Below are positions 17,777 to 24,987 of a stretch of DNA of 64,000 bases, piece by piece. Source of the stretch: Candidatus Eisenbergiella merdavium. Its GTDB lineage: Bacteria; Bacillota; Clostridia; Lachnospirales; Lachnospiraceae. Within the stretch, counting starts at the first letter, position 1; the number at the start of each line of letters is the position of its first letter. The notes under the pieces are model-generated. The model was not told where the DNA came from. It did not search any database and saw only the letters and a list, made by a program, of their open reading frames with translations. The position numbers and the translations under genes are program-made. The stretch spans positions 1 through 64,000 of the forward strand of contig DWWS01000031.1 of NCBI GenBank assembly GCA_019119595.1. The letters run 5' to 3'.

Positions 17777-18919
17777 ATGTCTTATTTCACGAATAAAATC
17801 AGAAGAAAACAGTTCAGCGCAAGAAGGCAGCTGAAGCTTCTTTATATGAATACCTCCTTCGGCGCGTTTCAGATCGCGGGAGCTTCCTGGGTGGCGCTGC
17901 TTGCCGCGAGGGGCTTTTCCCTGGTGGAGATCGGGTTCGCGGAAAGCGTGTTCCACGTGGCGAGCCTGCTCTTTGAGGTGCCGTCGGGAGTGATCTCAGA
18001 TGTGTTCGGACGGAAACGTTCCATGGTGCTCAGCCAGTGCATGACGATCCTTTCCGCTCTGCTGATGCTGTGCTCCGATTCTCTGGCGGGCGTGCTTCCG
18101 GCCATGGTGTTTTCTGCCTTCGGCTACAATTTCCTTTCCGGGACGAGAGAGGCGCTGGCCTGGGAAACCCTGAAGGCGGATGGCCGGGAAGCGGAGTATG
18201 ACGGCTATGCTTCCACGGACATGATGCTGTATACCTTTTTTTCTTCCCTTGCTACGCTCTGCGCGGGCCTGGCGCTGACGCTGGGTTACCGGAGGGCGTA
18301 CCTCATAGACATCGGCCTGGGAGCGCTGGGACTGACGCTGGCTCTGCGGCTGAAGGAGATCGGCCGGCCGCGGGAAAACGGGAAGGGCGCGCCGGGAGCG
18401 GCTTCCGGCGAAACGGTTTGGAAGCAGGTATTTTCCTGCCTGCGGGAAAGCGGACGTTTTCTTCTGCACAGCAGGAAGGCGATGGAGCTGATCCTGCAGA
18501 ACGCGGCCGTGGGTGCGGCGGCGACCCTGCTTCGTTTCTTCCTGCAGGCCAGACTGCCGGAAAAGGGACTGCCGGACGCCCTGCTGGGGCCCGCCCTCTT
18601 TCTCATGGGGCTGGGCGGTGCGGCGGGAGCCAGGCTGATCCTGTGCTGCAAAAGCTGGAGCTATACAAAAGTGTTCGCGGTTTCCGCTGCGGTAGTGACC
18701 GGCTGTGTGGCGGCGTCGCTCCTGCCCGTTCCGGCGGTCATGGTTGTCGGCGGCTTTCTGGCGGCTCTTTCGGACAATTTTCTGCAGGTCCGCTCCGATG
18801 TGCGGCTGAATGAAATGGTGCCTGCCGAGCAGAGGGCCACGCTGATCTCCGTATCCTCGCTCTGCTTTTCAGCCGTGATGATCGTGCTTTCGCCGCTGTT
18901 CGGAATACTGTTTTCCTGA
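17777..18919 (+). CDS. MFS transporter, likely drug or metabolite exporter
   Basis: A 380-residue integral membrane protein with about ten to twelve hydrophobic segments. The loop SDVFGRKRSM after the second helix is the MFS motif A (D-x-x-G-R-K/R), and the first helices carry GFSLVEIGFAESVFHVASL. Length fits the shorter MFS exporters of Firmicutes. The ATG follows AAAAGGAG. The preceding leader (promoter, small frame, SD-masking hairpin) suggests inducible expression. Its stop codon abuts the stop of the convergent glycosyltransferase gene with no spacer. Confidence 0.85.
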   Translation: MSYFTNKIRRKQFSARRQLKLLYMNTSFGAFQIAGASWVALLAARGFSLVEIGFAESVFHVASLLFEVPSGVISDVFGRKRSMVLSQCMTILSALLMLCSDSLAGVLPAMVFSAFGYNFLSGTREALAWETLKADGREAEYDGYASTDMMLYTFFSSLATLCAGLALTLGYRRAYLIDIGLGALGLTLALRLKEIGRPRENGKGAPGAASGETVWKQVFSCLRESGRFLLHSRKAMELILQNAAVGAAATLLRFFLQARLPEKGLPDALLGPALFLMGLGGAAGARLILCCKSWSYTKVFAVSAAVVTGCVAASLLPVPAVMVVGGFLAALSDNFLQVRSDVRLNEMVPAEQRATLISVSSLCFSAVMIVLSPLFGILFS

Positions 18920-19855
18920 TCAGAAAGGGTCAGTGCGCTGTCCGCTGGACGCGATGCGGACGGCGGCTGCCATTCCTCCGTCTCCATAGGAGGGCTGTTG
19001 CAAAAAGGCGCGGGATACGCCGCCGGGCTCCTGTCCGACTTCCGCACACCGGAGCATTTCGCTTTCCCAGCCGAAAAGCCGTTCCATGGAAACGGCTTCC
19101 ACGCCGAGCAGCGCATCTACAACATGCTCCCGGTAGGAGGAAAGATGCTTTTCCATGATGAAGCGCATGAGCGTCAGCCGTTTTTCCATGCTTTTCACAT
19201 TGGAGGAAGCGGGCGCGGTGCGGTACTGGATCAGCGGGCGGGGAACGATCCCGATGTGCGCGTCTGGAGCGGTCTCCAGCATGCTCAGGAAAAATTCCCA
19301 GTCCTCGAAGCCGGAGCGCATGCTTTCGTCATAGCCCCCGCAGCTTTCCCAGGCAGCCCGCCGGAGGATATGGGTGGCCGGACAGCAGTTCCGGGATAAA
19401 AATGCGCGGATATCGCCTCCGCCGGGACAGACCGTTGCCTCGAGCACCCCGAAGGTTCGCATCCAGGAGGACGCGGCGGCCATGGATGGACTGTTCCTCA
19501 GCAGAGCGCCGACCTCCTCGATATAGGACGGCTCAAGCCTGTCGTCCCCGTCCAGAACCAGCACCAGGGGCGTGCGTGCGCTGCGGATCCCGGCGTTCCT
19601 TGCCGATGAAACGCCGCCGTTTGGCCGGCGGAGAAGGGTTATGGGAACAGGGCTGCCGGAATCGGCCTCCAGACGGTTCAGGATCCGGACAGAGGCCGCA
19701 TCCGTTGAACCGTCGTCCACGAGAATGATCCTTTCCGGCGGCGTTGTCTGGCTGATCAGGGACTGCACGGCCTCCTCGATCATGGAACTCTGGTTAAAGC
19801 TGGTGACGACCGCCTCCACGTCTGCCGCGGCGCGGTGGTTTTGTGATGTATGCAT
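18920..19855 (-). CDS. Family 2 glycosyltransferase
   Basis: A 311-residue GT-A fold enzyme. It has VTSFNQ at the N-terminus, the nucleotide-binding VDDGSTD, the metal-binding LDGDD and GFEDWEFFLSML around the catalytic region. No membrane helix is seen, so it is cytoplasmic or peripheral, adding a sugar to a lipid, protein or polymer not known here. The ribosome site GGGAGG lies before the ATG on the minus strand. It stands alone, without other surface polysaccharide genes. Its stop (TCA on the plus strand) directly touches the MFS stop TGA. Confidence 0.88.
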   Translation of the reverse strand: MHTSQNHRAAADVEAVVTSFNQSSMIEEAVQSLISQTTPPERIILVDDGSTDAASVRILNRLEADSGSPVPITLLRRPNGGVSSARNAGIRSARTPLVLVLDGDDRLEPSYIEEVGALLRNSPSMAAASSWMRTFGVLEATVCPGGGDIRAFLSRNCCPATHILRRAAWESCGGYDESMRSGFEDWEFFLSMLETAPDAHIGIVPRPLIQYRTAPASSNVKSMEKRLTLMRFIMEKHLSSYREHVVDALLGVEAVSMERLFGWESEMLRCAEVGQEPGGVSRAFLQQPSYGDGGMAAAVRIASSGQRTDPF

Positions 19856-20273
19856 GACAGCCTCCCTTCCGGAACACAGAAAAGCTTCGCCCTGCCGCGA
19901 TTGAGACAGGACGTTTCAGTGCGCTTCTTTTTGCCTGATTTCTGATCGTGAGGTAAGTGTATCACAGTGTCTGGTGGATGTCTATGGGCGCGGTTTTCGG
20001 TCGCAGCTGTTCTTTTGGTTTCAAGGATTCTGGTTTCAGGTTGACAGAAGGTGTATGCGGTTCTATAATCAAACCATGAAGAAAGAGGCGGCATTCTGAA
20101 ATCGCCTCTGCCCTGTCTCTAGCTGTGCGTCAGCACATTCTTTCGGCAGTTTCTGCCAGGTACCCACTCATATCAAATACAGGCAGGAACACGAAAGACA
20201 GACCCTGTTCTGTTTTCATTCCCATCCTGTATGCACGGCCGGAACGAAAGAACGCTCCGGCATGGAGGTGAAA
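19856..20273 (+). other. Gene-free region with a consensus promoter and a hairpin
   Basis: These 418 bases separate the divergent glycosyltransferase and Rpn genes. They hold TTGACA-N17-TATAAT (20041-20069), a perfect sigma-A consensus on the plus strand. Soon after the expected start is a hairpin, AGAGGCG (20084-20090) with CGCCTCT (20103-20109), without a T run. A run of about 30 codons ending MSGYLAETAERMC is open on the minus strand at 20130-20219 but I do not recognise it. The right end carries a recurrent GCTCCGGCATGGAGG element. Confidence 0.55.
20041..20069 (+). promoter_or_regulatory. Perfect sigma-A promoter before the Rpn-family gene
   Basis: TTGACA at 20041-20046 and TATAAT at 20064-20069 are separated by exactly 17 bases. 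Such a full match is rare. It would give a leader of about 200 bases before the gene at 20274, long enough for an untranslated regulatory element or a small RNA. Confidence 0.65.
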
Positions 20274-21413
20274 ATGAAACAGAAAACCATGCTTTATGAA
20301 GCCCTGGAGACCGCCGGGGCGAAGGCGCAGTACGATGAACATGTGAAACGGCTCCTCAGCTTCCGGCCGGTGATCTCTCAGATTTTGATCCGTTCCATGA
20401 CGGAGTATGCAGGCCGGACGGCGGAAGAAGCCGCGGCCTGGATCGAACCGGATACGGCGCCGTCTCCGGCACAGGCGCGGGAGACAGAGGAACGAAAGAC
20501 GCAGGAGCGGGACGCAGACCTGCCGGATGCGCCTCTTGTCGGAAAAACGGAGGAAAGCCGGTGGCCGGGAACAGGCATCACGATCTATGACCTGCGGTTT
20601 CAGGTTCAGGTGCCGGAACAGCAAAGGCCGGGATCGCCTGTCCCGGAGTCGTGTACTTCAAAGTCATCTGCTCCAGAGCTTCAAACGTCAAAGCCACATA
20701 CGCCAAAGCCGCATACTCCGGAATCTGCCGGGCGGGGCCCCATCGTCCTTGTAAATCTGGAGGCCCAGAAGAAATTTTACCAGAAATACCGGCTTGTCAC
20801 CCGTGGGATCTTTTATGGGGCGAAAATGCTCTGCGAGCAGTACGGCAGACAGTTTGACCACTCCGATTACCAAAAGCTGAAGAAGGTATACACGATCTGG
20901 ATCTGCATGAACGCGCCCAACTATATCGGAAACGCGATGGTGGAATATAAGCTGGCAAAGCACGACCGAATCGGAAATATGCCGGAGCAGGAGAAAAATT
21001 ACGACAAGCTGTCGGTGATCCTCATCTGCCTGAATACAAAGAAAGGGCTGGGAGAAGAGGGCGGCATCCATCATTTTTTGAACGTACTGCTGTCGCCGTC
21101 CATGGACATGGCTGAAAAGGAGCGGATCCTTTCCGGCGTCTATGGAATGGAGCTGGAAACATCGATCAGAAAGGAGCTGAAGGAAATGTGTAATCTGAGC
21201 GAAGCCATTGAAGAACAGGCTCTGCGAAAGGGCAGAAAAGAAGGAAGAAAAGCCGGGAGAAAGGAAGGCAGTCTTACGGGAGATGCGATACGCCTGGTGA
21301 AAAGCGCGGAGGCCGCGATGAAAAGCTTTCATGTGGATCTGAAGACCGCCTGCGAGGGGATCGGCGCGTCCCTGGAGGAATATGACAGGGCGATACGGCT
21401 GCTGAAAAGATAG
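20274..21413 (+). CDS. Rpn-family PD-(D/E)XK nuclease / putative transposase
   Basis: A 379-residue protein of the Rpn/PDDEXK_2 group (COG5464-like), proteins that nick DNA and promote recombination and are often found in many copies in Lachnospiraceae. It starts MKQKTMLYEALETAGAKAQY, typical of the family. The nuclease core is IYDLRF (Asp) and VLVNLEAQKKFY (E-x-Q), followed by GIFYGAKML and KVYTIWICMNAP. A low-complexity Pro/Ser/Thr stretch (about 125-160) separates the two halves of the core. The C-terminus is basic (RKGRKEGRKAGRKEGS). The start at 20274 is chosen because GGAGGTG lies just before it; the ATG at 20262 precedes that site. Confidence 0.82.
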   Translation: MKQKTMLYEALETAGAKAQYDEHVKRLLSFRPVISQILIRSMTEYAGRTAEEAAAWIEPDTAPSPAQARETEERKTQERDADLPDAPLVGKTEESRWPGTGITIYDLRFQVQVPEQQRPGSPVPESCTSKSSAPELQTSKPHTPKPHTPESAGRGPIVLVNLEAQKKFYQKYRLVTRGIFYGAKMLCEQYGRQFDHSDYQKLKKVYTIWICMNAPNYIGNAMVEYKLAKHDRIGNMPEQEKNYDKLSVILICLNTKKGLGEEGGIHHFLNVLLSPSMDMAEKERILSGVYGMELETSIRKELKEMCNLSEAIEEQALRKGRKEGRKAGRKEGSLTGDAIRLVKSAEAAMKSFHVDLKTACEGIGASLEEYDRAIRLLKR

Positions 21414-21493
21414 CATTGGCGCTGCCGCCGCGGACGCGCATCCGGCGAGTGTAAACGGAGGATGGCGCCGTGCGCGGATCCGTGCAGGTACGG

Positions 21494-22012
21494 CTATCTG
21501 GCCTGCCGTTCACAGGAATAAAGAAAATGAAGCATATCTTTGCAATAATATCTTGCGGTGAAGGTATCCTCCCGGTGCATTCCAATCCTTTCCGCCACCC
21601 GGATGGATGCCTGATTATCGGTTTTTATAATGGAATGAACCTTATCCTGCCGCAGAACATCGAAAGCATATCTTTTGCAGCCTTCTGCGGCCTCTGTCGC
21701 ATATCCATGGTGCCAGAAGCGTTTTTTCAGGAGATAACCGATTTCGAGAATCTGCCGGTCTCTGCAGGGCTGCATGGTAAGGCCGGCCTGCCCGATCATT
21801 TCATGCGTCGATTTCAATATAACGGCCCATAATCCAAAGCCCGGATGTCGGTATCTTTCCGTCTGTCGGTCGAGCCATATCTGTACGTCCTGATCAGAAA
21901 AATCATGCCCATAGGCATACATAACTTCGGGATCCTGCAGGATTTCCGAAAGATCCTGAAAATCATTTCGGTTCATTTCCCGCAAAAAAAGGCGTCTGGT
22001 TTCTAAAATCAT
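21494..22012 (-). CDS. GNAT-family N-acetyltransferase (RimJ/RimL type)
   Basis: A 172-residue acetyl-CoA-dependent acetyltransferase. It starts MILETRRLFLREMN, has the EIGYLLKKRFWHHGYATEA strand-helix that binds acetyl-CoA and ends with the usual NQASIRVAERIGM helix. The ATG at 22012 overlaps the upstream kinase stop in an ATGA, so the two are translated together. A longer frame extends upstream but lacks family similarity. The acceptor (protein N-terminus, small metabolite or drug) is unknown. Confidence 0.88.
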   Translation of the reverse strand: MILETRRLFLREMNRNDFQDLSEILQDPEVMYAYGHDFSDQDVQIWLDRQTERYRHPGFGLWAVILKSTHEMIGQAGLTMQPCRDRQILEIGYLLKKRFWHHGYATEAAEGCKRYAFDVLRQDKVHSIIKTDNQASIRVAERIGMHREDTFTARYYCKDMLHFLYSCERQAR

Positions 22013-22527
22013 GGATTTGTCCCTCCGATATATGGCCGGCCGATTATTCCCGATATTTCTGAAACAATGTCCTCGGGTCCGGCTTCCGCCGTAATGACCT
22101 TCTCGTCCAAAACATCCGAAAAGTCTTTTTCCCGCCACCAGCGTTTCATCGCCTCCGCACCAAATTCATTGCAGTTCGGTTTCGTCCGGTGTCTGCGCAG
22201 AGTTTCTTCAAACGGCAGGTCAAAATACCAGGCATAGATCTGTTCCCCGTACAGTCGGCGGGCCAGCTCAAACAGAGGGCTGTACCAGTCGGCATACAGG
22301 ATGCCCTCCAGAATGGTGATTTCGCTGTGACTGTGTCCGTATTTCAGCAGCTCCATCAAAAGCGGGATGGCTTCGTTATGCGGACTGTCCTTCACCTTCA
22401 GCATATCCCGGCGGATGACATCCTGTGAAATCAGCATGGTATTGCTTCCAAATATTTTCTGCAGCTCTTTTGCCACGGTGGTTTTTCCGCTGCCGGAATT
22501 CCCTCTGAGAACGATTAATTTCGCCAT
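22009..22527 (-). CDS. P-loop kinase / AAA_33-type ATPase
   Basis: A 172-residue small P-loop protein beginning MAKLIVLRGNSGSGKTTVA, so the Walker A is at residues 9-16 (GNSGSGKT). Other visible parts are LISQDVIRRDML, ILEGILYADWY and YFDLPFEETLRRH with PNCNEFG, as in uridine-kinase/zeta-toxin-like kinases of Firmicutes. The start at 22527 is supported by GGAGGAAAAAG on the minus strand; the longer frame upstream has no family match. No antitoxin gene is next to it, so a metabolic or drug-modifying kinase is more likely than a toxin. Confidence 0.82.
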   Translation of the reverse strand: MAKLIVLRGNSGSGKTTVAKELQKIFGSNTMLISQDVIRRDMLKVKDSPHNEAIPLLMELLKYGHSHSEITILEGILYADWYSPLFELARRLYGEQIYAWYFDLPFEETLRRHRTKPNCNEFGAEAMKRWWREKDFSDVLDEKVITAEAGPEDIVSEISGIIGRPYIGGTNP

Positions 22528-22836
22528 CTGCTTTTTCCTCCATGCAAAGCCTGTCTGCAAACGTATCCGAAAGGCCAGCTTCGTGAAAGCCGGAAGCTCA
22601 TGGACTGATTTTACTATTTTTTCCGCGCCAAGTCCATGCCGCGCAGGTGAAACGTTGCGGTCTGTTTCACGCGGCCTGCTCAGCTCACGCAAAGACCTGG
22701 CTGAGCGGCGGTGTGACCAGCACGGGCCTGAACAGTAATGCGTGTTTGGATTCCTTAAAATACCTGCTGCAAAATACCTTGAAAACAAAGAAGGCCGGAG
22801 CGTATAATGATACAAAACAAACAGTGGAGGCAGATC
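22528..22836. promoter_or_regulatory. Divergent regulatory region with a long imperfect palindrome and a promoter
   Basis: This 309-base region separates the kinase (minus) and LytTR regulator (plus). At 22638-22675 GCCGC and GTGAAAC pair with GTTTCAC and GCGGC around a 10-base loop. TTGAAA (22779-22784) and TATAAT (22803-22808) with 18 bases between make the promoter of the regulator gene. I see no coding potential in it. Confidence 0.55.
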
Positions 22837-23595
22837 ATGCTGCACATATCAATCTGCGACGACGAGCCTTCCCAGCTCGCCCTGCTGGAGGCGCTTGTGT
22901 CGGAATGGGCGAAGGAAAACGGACAGGAGATCACTCTGGAGCTGTGCCGGAATGCGGAGCAGTTCCTTTTTCTGCTGGAGGAGAGGAAAGAGAGGCGGCA
23001 GAGCGTGGACGTGCTTCTTCTGGATATTGAGATGCCCGGCATGGACGGGGTGGAGCTGGCGCGCAGGCTTCGGGAGGAGGGGGACGGGCTGCAGCTTCTG
23101 TTCGTGACCGGGATCGCGGAGCGCGCGGTGGAGGGGTATGATGTGGACGCGGTTTCCTACCTGATCAAGCCGGTGAAAAGAGAGAGGCTGTTTTTCTGTC
23201 TGGATCGGGCGGTGGCCCGGATCGGACGGGAGGAGCCGTTCATCCTTCTGGAAACGGCGGGAGCCACGGAGCGGGTCAGGCTTCGGGATATCTGTTTTCT
23301 GGAAAGCGCGTCCCACGACACGCTGGTGCACTGTGTCGGACGGGGAGAGGCGGTTCGCTGCCTGAAGGGGATCGCCTGGGTGGAGCGGCAGCTGGCACAG
23401 CAGAGCGCGGCCTTTTATCAGATCCACCGGACCTGTGTGGTGGGGCTCGCCCATGTGGAGCGGATCACCCGAAAAGAGGTGACCATGGAGGGCGGCGTCA
23501 GGCTTCCCATTGCCAGAGGAAAATGGGAAGGGCTGAACCGGGCATACCTGGCCTGGTACCGCGTGGGAAGGGCACAGGATGAGGAAGAAGGATGA
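22837..23595 (+). CDS. LytTR-family (AgrA-like) response regulator
   Basis: A 252-residue regulator beginning MLHISICDDEPSQL, preceded by GGAGG. The receiver domain has D8/D9, phosphoacceptor D63 in LLLDIEMPGMDG and the Lys of YLIKPVKRE. The C-terminal half (about 140-245) is a LytTR DNA-binding domain with CFLESASHDTLVHC and FYQIHRTCVVGLAHVERI. The GHKL kinase gene overlaps its stop. LytTR regulators bind short direct repeats; four tandem 16-base repeats lie downstream of the kinase gene, before two ABC exporters, and are possible targets (inference). Confidence 0.92.
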   Translation: MLHISICDDEPSQLALLEALVSEWAKENGQEITLELCRNAEQFLFLLEERKERRQSVDVLLLDIEMPGMDGVELARRLREEGDGLQLLFVTGIAERAVEGYDVDAVSYLIKPVKRERLFFCLDRAVARIGREEPFILLETAGATERVRLRDICFLESASHDTLVHCVGRGEAVRCLKGIAWVERQLAQQSAAFYQIHRTCVVGLAHVERITRKEVTMEGGVRLPIARGKWEGLNRAYLAWYRVGRAQDEEEG

Positions 23596-24785
23596 TGGAT
23601 AGCATGACGGAAAGGATGCTTTTGAGCCTGATCTGGCTTTTTTTATACGGATACTGTGTGGAACGGCTGGGAACCGTGCAGAAGGGGGCGGGAAGGCGGA
23701 TCGTGACCATGCTGATCGCCCTGCTTGTGCTGGCCGCGGACCTCTGGCTTCCGCTCTGGGCAGTCTGGCTTATGGAGGGGCTTCTTGCCGTTCTGTTTGT
23801 CCTCTTTTTTGATGAGGAGCCGTTTCGGTACCAGTGGAGGCGGGCGGCCTTTCCGGCTCTGCTGATCGCCTGTCTGACGGCGGCTGCCGGAGCTGCTTTT
23901 GCCGCCAACGGGATCGTCTGCTTTGCCCTGTTTCTTTTACTGGCGCAAAAGCGGGGCCATCTGCGGGCGGGAAACGCTGCGGCGGTGGGCGGGGTGTACG
24001 CGCTGCTTTCCGGTCTTTTGTACCTTCCGGGCGGCGTGGGGGAGACTGCGGGGCCGGAGCGGCAGCTTCTTTTATGGGGACTGGTTCTTACGGAGGTGCT
24101 TCTGTTTTTCGCGCTGGAGGGGACGCTTTTTTCCTGGCAGAGGGGCTTTGAGCGCAGCACCGAAAAATTCCAGCAGGATGTCCTGACCCATCAGTATGAG
24201 GAGATCCGTACCATCTATACCAACATGCGCGGATGGAGGCACGACTATCACAATCATCTGCAGGTGATCAAGGCGCAGCTCGCCCTGGGGGAGAGGGAGG
24301 AGCTGGAGCGGTATCTGGACGAGCTGGAGCAGGATCTGGACCGGGTGGATTCCTGGATCCGGTCGGGGAATCTGATGACGGACGCCATTTTAAACAGCAA
24401 GCTTTCCCTGGCGCAGCAGAAGCGGATCGCCGTCAACTGCAAGGCGAAGCTGCCCGAAAGCCTGCCGGTGGAGGACGTGGATCTGTGCGTGATCCTGGGA
24501 AATCTTCTGGACAACGCGCTTGAGGCCTGTGAGCAGATTCCGGAAAGGGAGCGTTTCCTGCGGGTTTATCTGGCGGTAAACGGCCGTCAGCTTTATATGT
24601 CCGTTCAGAATTCTGCAAAGGAGGAGCTGAGCTTTAACGAGCGCAATTACATCACCGAAAAGCGGGGCAGCCACGGCTTCGGCATGAAGCGGGTCAGTGC
24701 GGCGGTGGAAAAGTACGAGGGCTTTCTCAACCTGGCCAACGAGCCCGGCATCTTCGCGGCGGAGGTGACGCTGCCGCTGGTCTGA
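23592..24785 (+). CDS. GHKL sensor histidine kinase (AgrC-like)
   Basis: A 397-residue kinase. The first 180 residues form about six membrane helices. The phosphoacceptor region is RHDYHNHLQVIK (H217 most likely). The ATPase part has the N box NLLDNALEAC and G box GSHGFGMKRV. This is the architecture of peptide-pheromone receptors such as AgrC, but no agrB/agrD is nearby. It overlaps the regulator by four bases. Together they likely control the two ABC half-exporters that follow. Confidence 0.9.
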   Translation: MMDSMTERMLLSLIWLFLYGYCVERLGTVQKGAGRRIVTMLIALLVLAADLWLPLWAVWLMEGLLAVLFVLFFDEEPFRYQWRRAAFPALLIACLTAAAGAAFAANGIVCFALFLLLAQKRGHLRAGNAAAVGGVYALLSGLLYLPGGVGETAGPERQLLLWGLVLTEVLLFFALEGTLFSWQRGFERSTEKFQQDVLTHQYEEIRTIYTNMRGWRHDYHNHLQVIKAQLALGEREELERYLDELEQDLDRVDSWIRSGNLMTDAILNSKLSLAQQKRIAVNCKAKLPESLPVEDVDLCVILGNLLDNALEACEQIPERERFLRVYLAVNGRQLYMSVQNSAKEELSFNERNYITEKRGSHGFGMKRVSAAVEKYEGFLNLANEPGIFAAEVTLPLV

Positions 24786-24805
24786 AGGGGGGAGATGTGC
24801 AATTC

Positions 24806-24901
24806 GTGAAAAAAATCAGTCGTTTCATGCGGGAATCTCCACAAAAGGGGATTCCTGTTTTATCTTTAAGCGGTAAGGGTTCTAAGCAGGAAGGGTCCTA
24901 A
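24806..24901 (+). CDS. Possible 31-residue peptide between sensor kinase and exporters
   Basis: A GTG at 24806 opens a short frame beginning MKKISRFMRESPQKG and ending TAA at 24899-24901, inside the tandem repeats. A GGGGGGAG stands 11 bases ahead, a rather long spacing. It lies exactly where a peptide substrate or pheromone precursor might be, between a pheromone-type two-component system and peptide-type ABC exporters. It has no double-glycine leader and no Cys cluster and I recognise no family. Chance is quite possible. Confidence 0.2.
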   Translation: MKKISRFMRESPQKGIPVLSLSGKGSKQEGS

Positions 24902-24932
24902 GCAGTAAGAGTTCTGAGCAGTAAGGGTTCGC
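24869..24932 (+). repeat. Four tandem 16-bp repeats before the ABC exporters
   Basis: Units at 24869-24884, 24885-24900, 24901-24916 and 24917-24932 share the form AGCRGKAAGRGTYCYR. The first reads AGCGGTAAGGGTTCTA and the third AGCAGTAAGAGTTCTG. Differences are single bases. The array lies about 55 bases before the exporter start. It may be a binding site for the LytTR regulator encoded upstream or a simple repeat expansion; the sequence alone does not decide. Confidence 0.75.
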
Positions 24933-24987
24933 CGGACGGATCCTGAAAGAAAATCTGCAGAAAAAAGAAGGGAAAGGATCGGCGGGA

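Noticed and set aside
22009..22527. Zeta-toxin reading of the P-loop kinase
   Set aside because: The P-loop and fold fit, but no epsilon-type antitoxin gene is next to it and it is coupled to an acetyltransferase.
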